A program made the position numbers and the translations under genes. From positions 62,001 through 126,000 of the forward strand of contig CAIOKE010000363.1 of assembly GCA_903858815.1 (NCBI GenBank): a stretch of DNA of 64,000 nucleotides. Direction: 5' to 3'. Positions 9,550 through 19,137 of the stretch are shown here, one piece after another (position 1 is the first letter of the stretch; every line of letters begins with the position of its first letter). The stretch is from an uncultured Planctomycetaceae bacterium (GTDB lineage: Bacteria > Planctomycetota > Planctomycetia > Planctomycetales > Planctomycetaceae). A model generated the notes under the pieces. The model was not told where the DNA came from. It was given only the letters and a program-made list of their open reading frames with translations, and made no database searches.

Positions 9550-10141
9550 ACGGCAGGTCTCTCTGCAGGCATAATCCGTGTCTGACAGCAGTGCAGCATA
9601 GCAGAGTGAGGGAAACGGAGCGTATCGATGTCGAGCGCGGACTGGAGAAAAAAATCAACGCAGAACCAATGCCCTCGGACCACCGAGCACCAGCTCGGTG
9701 ACGCTCACTTCAGCAGCCTTCAGCTCGGCTGCTGCCTCGCCCGCCCAGGGGGAACTTCGCCTTCACTCACCACTGATCTTCCGCTCGGGCTTGATTGTAT
9801 GTGGGTCTGGGAAAGCAGGGTTGAGTCTGCAGCCCTGGTTTCAAGGCCCTGTTTCGAAATGGCTGGTTTGGTGGAAGCTGCCACGCATCCCGGAAGTGTC
9901 GATTCTGACGACTGTCTGCAGAACCGGCAGGCAGGCGATCAGATTCGGCAGTTTCCACCGGAAACAAGTTGCCTCAGTCGAAATCGCAGTTCGATAACGA
10001 ACGGGCTGTGCGTGAGTTCAGGAAGAATCTCGCGGGCAGTTGCGGGCTGGCGACTGGCTGGTACCACAGCAGACAGAAGTACGGCAGACATGCGAACGGA
10101 TTCGCGCCGAAGACAACAGATCTCCAGAGGGAGTTCCCTGG
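9550..10141. other. intergenic region with inverted repeat blocks
   Basis: 592 bases between divergent genes. Positions 9680-9698 hold the inverted copy of the 19-base block at 6918-6936, and 9739-9766 holds an inverted copy of the GGGAGGGCGAGG block at about 6709. The rest (9770-10141) shows no gene, hairpin or clear promoter. Open frames through it are judged spurious, or to be upstream extensions of the protease frame. Confidence 0.6.
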
Positions 10142-11305
10142 ATGGCGCGCGGAAGTATTTCAGTGCTGGGATCGGCAGCATTGCTGTCCATCGGTCTGGC
10201 TGTCGGGGGTCAACTTGGAACGCTGCAGCTGGCAACGCCTCTGAGTGCTGTGCCTCGAGAAGGCAGCAATGGACCCACCGTTCCGTCCATTGGTATGGCT
10301 CTGGTTCAGAGTGGTGAACACATTTCGAAGGTCTCTGAGCAGGTACTGCCTTCAGTAGTGCACATCCAGGCCATTCGGGCAGAGAATGATCGGAAGGTAG
10401 AAGAGACAGGTTCCGGGGTACTGATGCGGTCGGCCGGAGTCCGAGGCCTGTTTGTTGTTACGAATCAGCACGTTGTGCGGGGTGCCGAGCTGTCAGCGGT
10501 CGATGTCATGCTGGCTGATGGAACGCGGGTCAATCCGCAGCGGTCCTATCGCGATTCCGAAAGTGATCTGGCGATTCTGCAGATTCCGGACGGCGGTCAG
10601 GCGGCTGCCCAGTGGGGTGACAGCAGCTCTGTACAGATCGGTCATTTCGTCCTCGCCGTCGGCAGTCCATTTGGGCTCAGTCAGTCAGTAACGATGGGGA
10701 TCGTGAGTGCCAAGGGGCGACGTGATCTGTCCCTGACCAGCGACCAGTCGGTGACGAACCAGGACTTCATCCAGACGGATGCCGCGATCAATCCGGGCAA
10801 CAGTGGTGGTCCTCTGATTGACATGTACGGCACGGTGGTTGGGATCAATACAGCGATAGCGTCGAACGGCGGGGGAAACGAGGGCATCGGTTTCAGCATT
10901 CCCAGCAATCTGGTGCGGCGTGTCTTCGAACAGCTGGTGGCACATGGTCGCGTTCGTCGCGCTTATCTGGGAGTGGAGCTGGACAACGACTTCAATGAGG
11001 CGACGGCACGGCGACTGGGGCTCGGGCGAGCCCGCGGTGCTCGAATCATGAGGGTTTACAACCAGAAAAACAGCCCGGCGGTACGAGCCGGTCTGCGACC
11101 GGATGACGTGATTCTGAAGTTCAATGGTGTGGAGGTGATCGATGAAAACCATCTGATCAACCTTGTGAGTCTGTCAGATATCGGGGTTGCGGTGGACATC
11201 GAAGTATTCCGCGGCCGCCAGATGTCACAATTAGCTGTCACGCTGATGGATCGCGAGGAATATCGGACCGCCGACGATCCTCGAAATACCTTCAACACTC
11301 GCTGA
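10142..11305 (+). CDS. HtrA/DegP-type serine protease with PDZ domain
   Basis: 387 residues from the ATG at 10142, preceded by a GAGGGAG site; the frame is open back to 10040 without support. A hydrophobic N-terminal segment (residues 5-22) exports or anchors it. The trypsin-like domain has His110 (FVVTNQHVVRG), Asp142 (SDLAILQI) and Ser221 (NPGNSGGPL), so all three catalytic residues are present. One PDZ domain follows (YLGVELDNDF, then SPAVRAGLRPDDVILKFNG). One PDZ fits the DegS/HtrA family more than DegP, which has two. The likely role is envelope protein quality control or regulated cleavage. Confidence 0.92.
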   Translation: MARGSISVLGSAALLSIGLAVGGQLGTLQLATPLSAVPREGSNGPTVPSIGMALVQSGEHISKVSEQVLPSVVHIQAIRAENDRKVEETGSGVLMRSAGVRGLFVVTNQHVVRGAELSAVDVMLADGTRVNPQRSYRDSESDLAILQIPDGGQAAAQWGDSSSVQIGHFVLAVGSPFGLSQSVTMGIVSAKGRRDLSLTSDQSVTNQDFIQTDAAINPGNSGGPLIDMYGTVVGINTAIASNGGGNEGIGFSIPSNLVRRVFEQLVAHGRVRRAYLGVELDNDFNEATARRLGLGRARGARIMRVYNQKNSPAVRAGLRPDDVILKFNGVEVIDENHLINLVSLSDIGVAVDIEVFRGRQMSQLAVTLMDREEYRTADDPRNTFNTR

Positions 11306-11532
11306 ATGTCCTCCTGCAATCACCCTCCACGGGGCTCCCGCTGCCCCGAAAACCGTGCGGGTTTTCGGCAGACGAATTGCAATCCTGCTGCCGAGCCGGA
11401 TAATGGAGCAGGTGGTTTTGCGAGGCTCGGTAGTCCAGGCAGGGCGGGTCCTGTGCCCGGGACAGCCACGCAGGGTCGTACCCTGCTGCTGGCGAAAAGT
11501 TCAGCTCTGGCACGCTACCAGGAGACAGCAAA

Positions 11533-12447
11533 GTGAAACCTGCGGGCGTAGACAACAGTGTTACTGCAGATGCAGCAGAATCGCCGGTTCGCCGAACGCG
11601 ACGGCAGAAGGTTTTTGCTGTCCTGCCCACACTGCTGACGCTGTGCAACGCAGCCTGCGGCTTCGGGGCCATCACGATCACTGCCAAAGTGGGGCCGGAA
11701 CATTTCGGTGGCAGCGAGCTGATCACAGCGTCGCAGCTGATTTTTCTTGCCATGCTGTTCGACATGCTGGACGGAAGTGCGGCACGGCTGACGAATCAGA
11801 CATCAGATTTCGGGGCACAACTGGACAGCCTGTGTGATGCCATCAGCTTCGGCGTCGCCCCAGCCTTCATTTTCCTGCAGCTTGCCCATCCGGCCCATCA
11901 TCTGATGGATACAATTGCTGCCGCACCGTTCTACTTCCATCCCCGCATCCTCTGGGCGATCGCCGTACTGTTCATGATGTGTGCCATCCTCAGACTGGCT
12001 CGCTTCAACGTTGAGACAGACGAAGAAGACTCACACGAATTCTTCAGCGGACTTCCGTCACCAGCAGCTGGTGGCGTCGTGGCATCACTGCCGATTGGTA
12101 TGAGTGAACTGAAAAGTCAGCTCAGCACTGGCGGAAGTCTGCAGAGTCTGGCGACTGTTGAAAGGTACATCTGGTCCACGCTGGTGGTTATCGTTCCGCT
12201 GGTGACTCTGTCAGCGGCTGTGCTGATGGTGTCGCGTCTGAAATACGCTCACGTATTCAATCAGCTGGTTCGCGGACGTCGCGGGCGACTGCAGATTCTG
12301 CAGATAGTCTTCAGCCTTGTGCTGGTCTTTATCGTTCGAGAACTGGCGCTGCCGGTACTGTTCGGGTACTTTGCATTCTCGGGTCCGGTGCGTTCCGTTT
12401 GGCAGCGAATGCGACGACAGCCCGCCGCAGTGCGGGAGCAGTTGTAG
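11533..12447 (+). CDS. pssA: CDP-diacylglycerol-serine O-phosphatidyltransferase
   Basis: 304 residues from a GTG with GGAG eight bases upstream. The complete CDP-alcohol phosphotransferase signature is present: Asp77-x2-Asp80-Gly81-x2-Ala84-Arg85-x8-Gly94-x3-Asp98-x3-Asp102. About seven hydrophobic segments predict an integral membrane enzyme. The length and the N-terminal LPTLLTLCNAACGFGAI segment fit PssA rather than phosphatidylglycerophosphate synthase. It transfers phosphatidyl from CDP-diacylglycerol to serine, the precursor step for phosphatidylethanolamine. The EamA transporter follows after 66 bases on the same strand and may be co-transcribed. Confidence 0.9.
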   Translation: MKPAGVDNSVTADAAESPVRRTRRQKVFAVLPTLLTLCNAACGFGAITITAKVGPEHFGGSELITASQLIFLAMLFDMLDGSAARLTNQTSDFGAQLDSLCDAISFGVAPAFIFLQLAHPAHHLMDTIAAAPFYFHPRILWAIAVLFMMCAILRLARFNVETDEEDSHEFFSGLPSPAAGGVVASLPIGMSELKSQLSTGGSLQSLATVERYIWSTLVVIVPLVTLSAAVLMVSRLKYAHVFNQLVRGRRGRLQILQIVFSLVLVFIVRELALPVLFGYFAFSGPVRSVWQRMRRQPAAVREQL

Positions 12448-12513
12448 CGTGAATATTGCCTGCTGGGGTGGCAGCCGATGCCGCTGGCGCTCAACCACGC
12501 TGTTGAGGCTGGC

Positions 12514-13380
12514 ATGAAGCCCTACTTGCTGATGCTGTGCGGGGCCTTCGCCTTCTCACTGATGGGTATCTTTACTCACGCGGCCGCTCGGGTCTTTGAC
12601 TGGCAGGTCATTGCTCTGGCACGTTCCGGTACGGCACTCGTGCTGGCGCTGGCACTGGCCACCGCCGCTGGGACTCCTTTGGTGTTTCTGCGCCCTCGCA
12701 CATTATGGATCCGCAGCATCGCCGGTAGTCTCAGTGTGCTCTGCAATTTCTTTGCACTGGCACACATGAATGTCGCCGATGCACTCGCTCTGACGAATAT
12801 GTTTCCGGTCTGGATTGCGGTGCTGTCGTGGCCGGTACTGGGGCGAGTTCCTGGCAGGGATGTCTGGCTCAGCGTCGGCTGCGCGATGGCTGGTGTCGCT
12901 TTGATGTTGAAGCCGACGGGCGAAGGGGGACTTGGCACGCTGCTGGCAGCTACAGGGTCGGTGACCAGTGCTGTGGCACTGATGGGCCTGCATCGACTGC
13001 GACACATTGCGGCGAATGCTGTCGTGGTTCATTTTTCCGCCGTGTCCGTGGTCATTCTCACAGGGCTGTGGCTGATTGTGCCCGCAACTCGACCCCTGCA
13101 GACCCTGCCCGCTCTGTTACTCAGTGACGGCTGGTTGCTGCTGGGGGTGGGGCTGGGAGCAACCGTCGGACAGCTGATGCTGACAAAAGCCTTCGCTGTC
13201 GGAGCTCCGGCTCGCGTCAGTATTGTCGCACTGTCACAGGTCGTCTTCGCCATGGTGATTGAATCTCTGCTCTGGCAGCGAACCTACGACCCTATGACCC
13301 TGACCGGTATTCTGATGGTGCTGGGACCAACGGGCTGGATGCTGCTGCGACGACCTCTGCGCGAAGAATCTGCCGATTGA
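12514..13380 (+). CDS. EamA-family (DMT superfamily) transporter
   Basis: 288 residues with about ten hydrophobic segments arranged as two EamA repeats (MLCGAFAFSLMGIFTHAAAR, then ATGSVTSAVALMGLHRL). The ATG at 12514 has GAGG six bases upstream and starts directly at the first membrane segment; an ATG at 12478 would add twelve polar residues. The conserved ALALTNMFPVWIAVLSW region at the end of the first repeat fits the family. The substrate is unknown; relatives export metabolites or amino acids. Confidence 0.87.
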   Translation: MKPYLLMLCGAFAFSLMGIFTHAAARVFDWQVIALARSGTALVLALALATAAGTPLVFLRPRTLWIRSIAGSLSVLCNFFALAHMNVADALALTNMFPVWIAVLSWPVLGRVPGRDVWLSVGCAMAGVALMLKPTGEGGLGTLLAATGSVTSAVALMGLHRLRHIAANAVVVHFSAVSVVILTGLWLIVPATRPLQTLPALLLSDGWLLLGVGLGATVGQLMLTKAFAVGAPARVSIVALSQVVFAMVIESLLWQRTYDPMTLTGILMVLGPTGWMLLRRPLREESAD

Positions 13381-13440
13381 TTTGGCTGTTGTTTTTCCGC
13401 AACATCGCGTCAGATTGAGCGCGATTGCAGGGACCGAAAA

Positions 13441-14451
13441 TCAATCCGTCGGAAATCCTGTTGACAACAGAACCTCGTCACCAATTTTCAGGTCCAGCGC
13501 GGGGCCGTCGACGGAGAGTGTCAGGTAGTGATCCCAGCTGTCCCGGACTTCTGCTCCGATCGGTGACAGCACACGGTATTTCACTTTGCGACCGTCGCTG
13601 GGGCGAAAGCAGGCAATAACACATGTTTCCAGAGTCGGTCTGGCAATCACCAGCGCCGAAATGCTGTGTGTGGAAGGCCGGTTGTCGATGTCCGCTTTCG
13701 AAATGCTGGCGGATACGGGCCACGGATTGCATATCGCCGCTCCGTGAAATTCCGACAGTAAAGGCACAGGCAGTCGGCCACAAACAAGGTTCAGCGGCGC
13801 CAGTTTGCCTGAGTCTGTCGTGTGGATCGCCCTGCCGCTGCCCGGTGATTGCTGTCGCTGCATCATCTGCAGGGTGTGCTGACTCATGGAAACTGCCGAC
13901 TGCAGCGCCCGACCCTGCTCAGCAGCTTCCACCTCTGAGTCACAGGGGTCTCGCACAAACAGTCCACTCAGATGCAGTTCCGGCAGCTTCAGGACTGCGG
14001 CCACCAGATGAACCGCGTCCGGCCCCGCAGTGACGCCAGCCACGTGACGCCCCAGACGCAGTTCCACCAGCAGCGAAAGGCGACAACCGGCAGCCTGCGC
14101 CGCAGCGACAGCCAGCTCAGCATGGCGAAAATGACTGATGACCAGTGTGCACGGTCGAGTTGCGGCAAGGGCCGCCATTCGAGGAACGTCAGCATGTCGA
14201 ACAATCGGGCAGGTCAGCAACAGTTCACAGGATTTATCAGCATCGAATCGCAGCTGTTCGGCAGTCGTCAGATCAGCACATGCGATACCGCGGATCTGAT
14301 GACTGGTCATGGTTTGCAGTTGCTGCAGGATGGCCTGTACAGGTACGGTCGCATCAGGGGCAGTAATCTGCGGGTACCACGTGGTGTTGGCTGACAGCTG
14401 CGACAGCAGGGTTGTGATCTGTATGCGGTTGGTGTCGGGCTGACCCGTCAT
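13441..14451 (-). CDS. D-threonine aldolase / D-serine dehydratase-like protein lacking PLP lysine (predicted pseudoenzyme)
   Basis: 336 residues. The ATG at 14451 overlaps the stop of the upstream 876-residue gene in an ATGA, implying translational coupling. The middle follows the fold-III (alanine racemase-like) barrel of the DSD1/DTA family: LVISHFRHAELAVAAAQAAG, LLVELRLGRHVAGV in place of the usual EVDxGxxRCGV, and LHLSGLFVRD. Where the family has RPHxKTHK with the PLP lysine, this protein reads WYPQITAPDATVP. Where the C-terminus has the metal-binding His/Cys or His/Asp pair, it reads STGFPTD. It is therefore unlikely to be a PLP enzyme in the usual sense. The family call is moderately sure, the loss of catalysis is inferred, and the role is unknown. 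Confidence 0.65.
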   Translation of the reverse strand: MTGQPDTNRIQITTLLSQLSANTTWYPQITAPDATVPVQAILQQLQTMTSHQIRGIACADLTTAEQLRFDADKSCELLLTCPIVRHADVPRMAALAATRPCTLVISHFRHAELAVAAAQAAGCRLSLLVELRLGRHVAGVTAGPDAVHLVAAVLKLPELHLSGLFVRDPCDSEVEAAEQGRALQSAVSMSQHTLQMMQRQQSPGSGRAIHTTDSGKLAPLNLVCGRLPVPLLSEFHGAAICNPWPVSASISKADIDNRPSTHSISALVIARPTLETCVIACFRPSDGRKVKYRVLSPIGAEVRDSWDHYLTLSVDGPALDLKIGDEVLLSTGFPTD

Positions 14452-17078
14452 TGTGCAGACTCCAGTTGCTTCTGCAGCGTGGCAGCGCGTTGTTTTCGTT
14501 CCGCTTGTCCCCATTCCGGGTGCAGCACATTGACAACCTGCAGCATCCGCAGAGCGTCCTGACGACGACCTTCGATGGCGGTGGATTCAGCCAGTCTCAA
14601 AGCAGCTTCCAGCCAGAGGTCATCACCGGGGCGCGACTGATTTCGCAGCTTCTGCCAGAAACTGACCAGCGCGCGACGTGCTGATGGATCGGCCGATGTG
14701 CGGACGGACAGGGAACCTGCCACGCCGGACAGCTGCGATAGCTGTGCAGGTGTTAGTGGCTGCAGCAGCAGTTCGGAGAGATGCCCGAGCAGTGGTTCTG
14801 TATTCCCGGCGGCAGTGGCAAATGTGGTTTCCTGTTGCAGCCATTGCAGACGCTGATCCAGCGAATCGGCCGAGTCATGAAGTGTCTGATGTATGCTGGA
14901 AAGTCGCCTGCCCAGCTGTGAATGACCCGGCAGAGTGGCCTCGGTCAGCTGTGGTGAGAGCAGCTGCAGGGCCAGCCTGCGAAGTTCCGGGGGGCTGTTG
15001 AGCAGTGATTGTTGCAGTGGGTCAATCAGTGTCTCCGGTTCCAGCAGACGGCAGGCAGCCAGAAGTCGGGTACAGATGGCTGCGGTGCGGCCGCGTGGCA
15101 GCAGCTCGGCTGACGCGGAGTCCGCTTCCGGTGGGACTTCAGGCAATGGCAGAGCGAGTGCGGCATCGGTACTGCGGGCCAGTTGTGACCAGTCGATCGG
15201 TGTGGGTTCCGCGGGAGTCTGCCAGAGAATCGCGGCTGACTGCAGCAGTGCAAGTGACGTGTTCGCGGGGCTTTCCGCCGATGGTGTTTGTCCGACCTGT
15301 TCCAGAAAGGCGGTCGTCAGACGCTGTCGTTGAGTCTGGACATCTGCAGCAGCAGCGGAATCCATGGGCGGTGTACCGAATGCCGTATGTTCCAGCAGCA
15401 GGTCTGCCAGCAGGCATAACAGTGTCGTACGATCAGTCTGCAGCACGGGTGGCGAGGCCGCGGGGGACTGCAGCAGTTGAAGCACATCCGCGGCGGCTGA
15501 GAGTGGTGCTTCAGCTCGCAGGTAGCGAATACGATACAGACGAGCCGCTGGTTCTGTTTTTTGTTGTGCAAAGTCCTTCAGATGCTGTTCGACGGCGTCG
15601 CGATAGTTGTTTTGTCGGGCAGTCTTTTCTGTGGCAGATGCGGTGTTCCAGAGTTGACCGAGGCAGTACAGTCTGAGCAGATCAGCGCTGGCGGCCTGCT
15701 CAGACGACTGGAGTTCACGATAACCTTCGCTGGCCTGTTGCAGTTCTGTGGATGCGGCAGCCCAGTCAGAAAGACGCAGTGAAAGTTCACCGGCCTGCAT
15801 CAGAGCGTAGGATTTTACCGATTGTTGTTCAGACTGGTCGGCAAGGTGCCGCAGCTTGCTGCGTGCCGACTGGTAGTCAGTAGAGGTGATGTGCTCATTG
15901 ATTTGTTCCAGCGTTGTGGCGGCTGCGGGGCCGACCTGCAGTGACAGTTCAAATCGCTGTTGCAGACGCAGCGTGGCTTCGTGCAGCACGCCGGAAGTCT
16001 GCTGCAGCAGTGCTTCGGACCGTTGCTGGAATTCGGTTGCTGTGGACAGCAGAGACTGTTGTCGTTCGGGTGAGGAGTTACGAAGCAGCAGGAGAGATTC
16101 GTGAAGTCTGAGCAGGGCGTGGGCTCTGAGCAGTTGCAGTTCCTGTGGCAGCACCGGCATGGTTTCTGTGAATCTGACAGAAGCCTGCAGGGCATCGGAC
16201 GGTTGATTCTGCAGCAGCAGTGCGCGCCAATGAAGCACTGCGCTGGCTGTCTGGTCAGCGGGCAGCAGAACATCGGGCTGCAGGCGTCTGAGCTGCAGCT
16301 GGAACGCCGCAAAGTCTCGTCGATCCAGCAGAGCATCTGCCTGCAGCAGTCGGGCCTGCAGGCGATCAGCTGAACCACTGCTGCGCACCAGCTGCTCAGC
16401 CTGCTCGTCCAGCTGGGTCAGTAGTCCCGGGATCTCTGCGGCTGTAGCCAGTCGGCAACGGGTCTGCAGGCAGGAAGCAAGGACGAAACGCAGACGCTGC
16501 CGGCAGGAACGCAGAAACGAAGGCTCGAGATTTGCTCGCAGCAGATCCAGCTGCTGAAGTCCTGCGTCAGCCAGTGCAGCGCCCTGCTGGCTGGCGTCGA
16601 GTGCAAACTGTTTCCTGCGAGCGCTGAGCTGGAGGGGCGTCTGCGGCGGATGTGAGGGGTTGAGTGTGAGCAGCTCCGGCAGACATTCGGTACGAGCAGC
16701 CGTGGCAAGCAGTTCTGTGCGACGAATCTGCAGCAGGAGATCTGTGACCGGTCCCGGAGGACGATCGTTCAGGAACTCAGTGATATCTGTGGCTGCCTTG
16801 GTTACCAGTTCGGGGCGTTGTCTGGCGGGCATCAGAGGCAGTTGTAATTCACAGCCGTCAGCCATCAGCAGCTGCCAAAGAGCCTGCTGATTACGGCTGA
16901 CAGCGGTCGCCTGCTGTCGTTGACAGTGCTGTGCTGCCAGATCGAACATGTGGCGATCGTGCAGCGCTGCAACAAACTGCTGCTGCCCATCGGGCAGCAG
17001 CGAGTCGTCCGGCGGCTGAGCGGGTTCAGCAGCCTGCGAATTCAGCAGCAGAATCAGGTTAAGCAGTGCGGATTGCAT
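14448..17078 (-). CDS. large helical repeat protein (TPR-like), exported, function unknown
   Basis: 876 residues beginning with a short hydrophobic signal-like segment (MQSALLNLILLLNSQAAEP). The rest is almost wholly alpha-helical in appearance and very rich in Leu, Gln and Ala, with many LLQxxxxL and AxLLxLQR patterns that suggest degenerate tetratricopeptide or HEAT-like repeats. I see no consistent 34-residue period by eye. No catalytic motif and very few charged clusters are present. It is translationally coupled (4-base overlap) to the PLP-fold pseudoenzyme downstream, suggesting the two act together. It is divergent from the PQQ-propeller gene at 17209. Confidence 0.75.
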   Translation of the reverse strand: MQSALLNLILLLNSQAAEPAQPPDDSLLPDGQQQFVAALHDRHMFDLAAQHCQRQQATAVSRNQQALWQLLMADGCELQLPLMPARQRPELVTKAATDITEFLNDRPPGPVTDLLLQIRRTELLATAARTECLPELLTLNPSHPPQTPLQLSARRKQFALDASQQGAALADAGLQQLDLLRANLEPSFLRSCRQRLRFVLASCLQTRCRLATAAEIPGLLTQLDEQAEQLVRSSGSADRLQARLLQADALLDRRDFAAFQLQLRRLQPDVLLPADQTASAVLHWRALLLQNQPSDALQASVRFTETMPVLPQELQLLRAHALLRLHESLLLLRNSSPERQQSLLSTATEFQQRSEALLQQTSGVLHEATLRLQQRFELSLQVGPAAATTLEQINEHITSTDYQSARSKLRHLADQSEQQSVKSYALMQAGELSLRLSDWAAASTELQQASEGYRELQSSEQAASADLLRLYCLGQLWNTASATEKTARQNNYRDAVEQHLKDFAQQKTEPAARLYRIRYLRAEAPLSAAADVLQLLQSPAASPPVLQTDRTTLLCLLADLLLEHTAFGTPPMDSAAAADVQTQRQRLTTAFLEQVGQTPSAESPANTSLALLQSAAILWQTPAEPTPIDWSQLARSTDAALALPLPEVPPEADSASAELLPRGRTAAICTRLLAACRLLEPETLIDPLQQSLLNSPPELRRLALQLLSPQLTEATLPGHSQLGRRLSSIHQTLHDSADSLDQRLQWLQQETTFATAAGNTEPLLGHLSELLLQPLTPAQLSQLSGVAGSLSVRTSADPSARRALVSFWQKLRNQSRPGDDLWLEAALRLAESTAIEGRRQDALRMLQVVNVLHPEWGQAERKQRAATLQKQLESAQ

Positions 17079-17208
17079 GCGGCAATTGTAACGAGGTGCA
17101 GGGTTGACGCGAAGTCGCCCGACGGTTCACTTGTATTGATGCGACGCTGTGGGCAATGATGCGATGCGTGGCGGTGTTATCCATCGGGGCTGTGACGGGG
17201 AGCGGGTT

Positions 17209-18495
17209 ATGATGCGGGTGCAGGCCTGGAGCGTCAGTCGCGTTGTGGTGTTGAGTGCAGTCCTGGTGAGTGGACTGCTGAATCTTCGGCTGAACGCCGA
17301 TGACTGGACAGCATTCCGGGGGGCTGACGGGCAGGGCAGTGCCGGTGCGGTCAGTCTGCCCGTGAAGTGGGGCGACGGTGAGAACATCGCATGGAAAACC
17401 GAACTGCCCGGGCCTGGAGCATCCAGTCCGGTGCTTTACGGAAAGCATATCTATGTGACCTGCTACTCAGGTTTCTTTGTGCCCGGTCAGACCGGGGGCA
17501 CGCAGGCAGATCTGCGCCGTCATCTGCTGTGTGTGGATCGGGCAGGCGGCAAGGTGATTTGGCAGCGTACTGTGGAGGCAAAACTTCCTGAGGAAGAGCG
17601 GATTCGTGATCATGGCTTCGCTGCCAGTACTCCTGCCTGCGATGCAGCCGGAGTCGTGGTGTTTTTTGGCAAGACCGGTGTGATTGCGTTCGATCATCAG
17701 GGACAGGAGCAGTGGCGAGCGGATGTGGGTTCCAAAACGCATGGCTGGGGGTCCAGTGCATCGCCCGTGCTGTATGAGAATCTGGTATTGATCAATGCCA
17801 GCGTGGAGAGTGAGTCGTTGCGAGCGCTGGACCGTCGCACGGGCCGGGAAGTCTGGAGTGTGTCCGGGATCCGCGAATCGTGGAATACTCCGGTCATTGG
17901 CAGGAGTCGCGAAGGTCGGACGGAGCTGCTGCTGGCGATGCAGGGCAGTCTGCGAAGCTACAATCCTCAGACAGGCGAACAGTACTGGAACTGTCAGACG
18001 GATATTACGTGGTACATGGTGCCAAGCGTCGTCTGGCATGAGGGTACGGTGTACTGTCTGGGCGGTCGTTCGGGAGTGGCGGGGCTGGCCGTAAGGATGG
18101 GCGGTAGCGGTGATGTGACGGACAGTCTGAGGTTGTGGACCAGCATGAAGGGGTCGAATGTCACATCTCCGGTGTATCACGCCGGTCACCTGTACTTTAT
18201 GAATGACAATCGTGAGATTGCCTATTGTCTGTCGGCAGAGACGGGCGAGGTTGTCTATGAGGAGCGTGTAAACCGGGCCGGCCAGATTTATGCATCGGCA
18301 CTGCTGGCCGGGGGTCGGATTTACTACCTGTCGCGGGACGGCCGTACGTTTGTTGTTGAAGCAGCGCCAAAATTCACAGAATTGGGGCGAAACGAGCTGC
18401 GGGACGGTGGCCAGTTCAATGGCAGTTTTGCAGTGGATGCAGGACGTCTGCTGGTGCGTTCGGACCGATATCTGTATGCGATCGGTGGAAACTGA
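17209..18495 (+). CDS. secreted PQQ-like (BamB-type) beta-propeller protein
   Basis: 428 residues from the ATG at 17209 (GGGGAGCGGG upstream); a GTG at 17149 is also in frame. The signal segment is VVVLSAVLVSGLLNLRLNA. The sequence starts WTAFRGADGQGSAG, typical of planctomycete PQQ-like propeller proteins, and has repeating blade motifs such as LLCVDRAGGKVIWQRTVE, VIAFDHQGQEQWRADVG and LRALDRRTGREVWSV. Propellers of this group may bind cofactor or act as scaffolds. No dehydrogenase catalytic residues are evident, so a structural or binding role is more likely. Confidence 0.87.
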   Translation: MMRVQAWSVSRVVVLSAVLVSGLLNLRLNADDWTAFRGADGQGSAGAVSLPVKWGDGENIAWKTELPGPGASSPVLYGKHIYVTCYSGFFVPGQTGGTQADLRRHLLCVDRAGGKVIWQRTVEAKLPEEERIRDHGFAASTPACDAAGVVVFFGKTGVIAFDHQGQEQWRADVGSKTHGWGSSASPVLYENLVLINASVESESLRALDRRTGREVWSVSGIRESWNTPVIGRSREGRTELLLAMQGSLRSYNPQTGEQYWNCQTDITWYMVPSVVWHEGTVYCLGGRSGVAGLAVRMGGSGDVTDSLRLWTSMKGSNVTSPVYHAGHLYFMNDNREIAYCLSAETGEVVYEERVNRAGQIYASALLAGGRIYYLSRDGRTFVVEAAPKFTELGRNELRDGGQFNGSFAVDAGRLLVRSDRYLYAIGGN

Positions 18496-18591
18496 CGAAA
18501 TCCTGTTAGAAGTACAAGTCGCAGGCGTCTTGTCCGTGGTTGAGCGTACAGAGGCGTCCGGGTGGCGTTTTCTGACGTCTGGAAAGACTGC

Positions 18592-19137
18592 ATGACCAGT
18601 TCGGAACCAGCAGGATCGGGGTTGCTGGCACGGAACGAAGAAATTGCCCATTTTTACCGGGAAAATGCTCGGGAATTATGGGCCATTTTCTATTCCATGT
18701 GCAGTGATCCCGAGCGCGCACATGATGCCGTTCAGGAAGCCTTTGCTCGACTGTACGATCATCATGGGGAACCCGTGCGTGACCTGCGGGCATGGTTGCT
18801 GCGGGTCGGCCAGAACTGGCTGCGTGACGTCGCTCGACGGAAAAGCAGTAGTTGCAGTCTGTTGCCGGGGCTGGATGAGTTTACGGGTGCCGCTGTGGAT
18901 CCTCGGCAGTCAGCCGAGCTTCACGAGCGACAGCTGCAGATCCGGGCTGCTCTGGCTGAACTGAATGAAGATGATCGAAAAGTGCTGGTGATGAAATATT
19001 CAATGGATTGGTCAGCAGCACAGATTGGTACGGTGATGAACAGCTCTGCGGCAGCAATTGACATGCGTTTGTCGCGTGCAAGGCGTCGGCTGGCTGAGAT
19101 TCTGGTTGAACAAGGGTATCAGCATGAAGAGTTCTGA
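18592..19137 (+). CDS. ECF-type RNA polymerase sigma factor
   Basis: 181 residues from the ATG at 18592, with GGAAAG upstream. Region 2 is visible (IFYSMCSDPERAHDAVQEAF, then LRAWLLRVGQNWLRDVARR). Region 4 has a helix-turn-helix (VMKYSMDWSAAQIGTVMNSS, then AIDMRLSRARRRL). There is no region 3, as expected for ECF factors. The coding end overlaps the start of the membrane protein at 19124 by 14 bases, the usual layout of a sigma factor and its membrane-bound partner. Target promoters are unknown. Confidence 0.88.
   Translation: MTSSEPAGSGLLARNEEIAHFYRENARELWAIFYSMCSDPERAHDAVQEAFARLYDHHGEPVRDLRAWLLRVGQNWLRDVARRKSSSCSLLPGLDEFTGAAVDPRQSAELHERQLQIRAALAELNEDDRKVLVMKYSMDWSAAQIGTVMNSSAAAIDMRLSRARRRLAEILVEQGYQHEEF

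Noticed and set aside
9628-10317. 229-codon rightward frame before the HtrA gene
   Set aside because: Overlaps the protease in another frame and runs through repeat sequence; no protein-like features.
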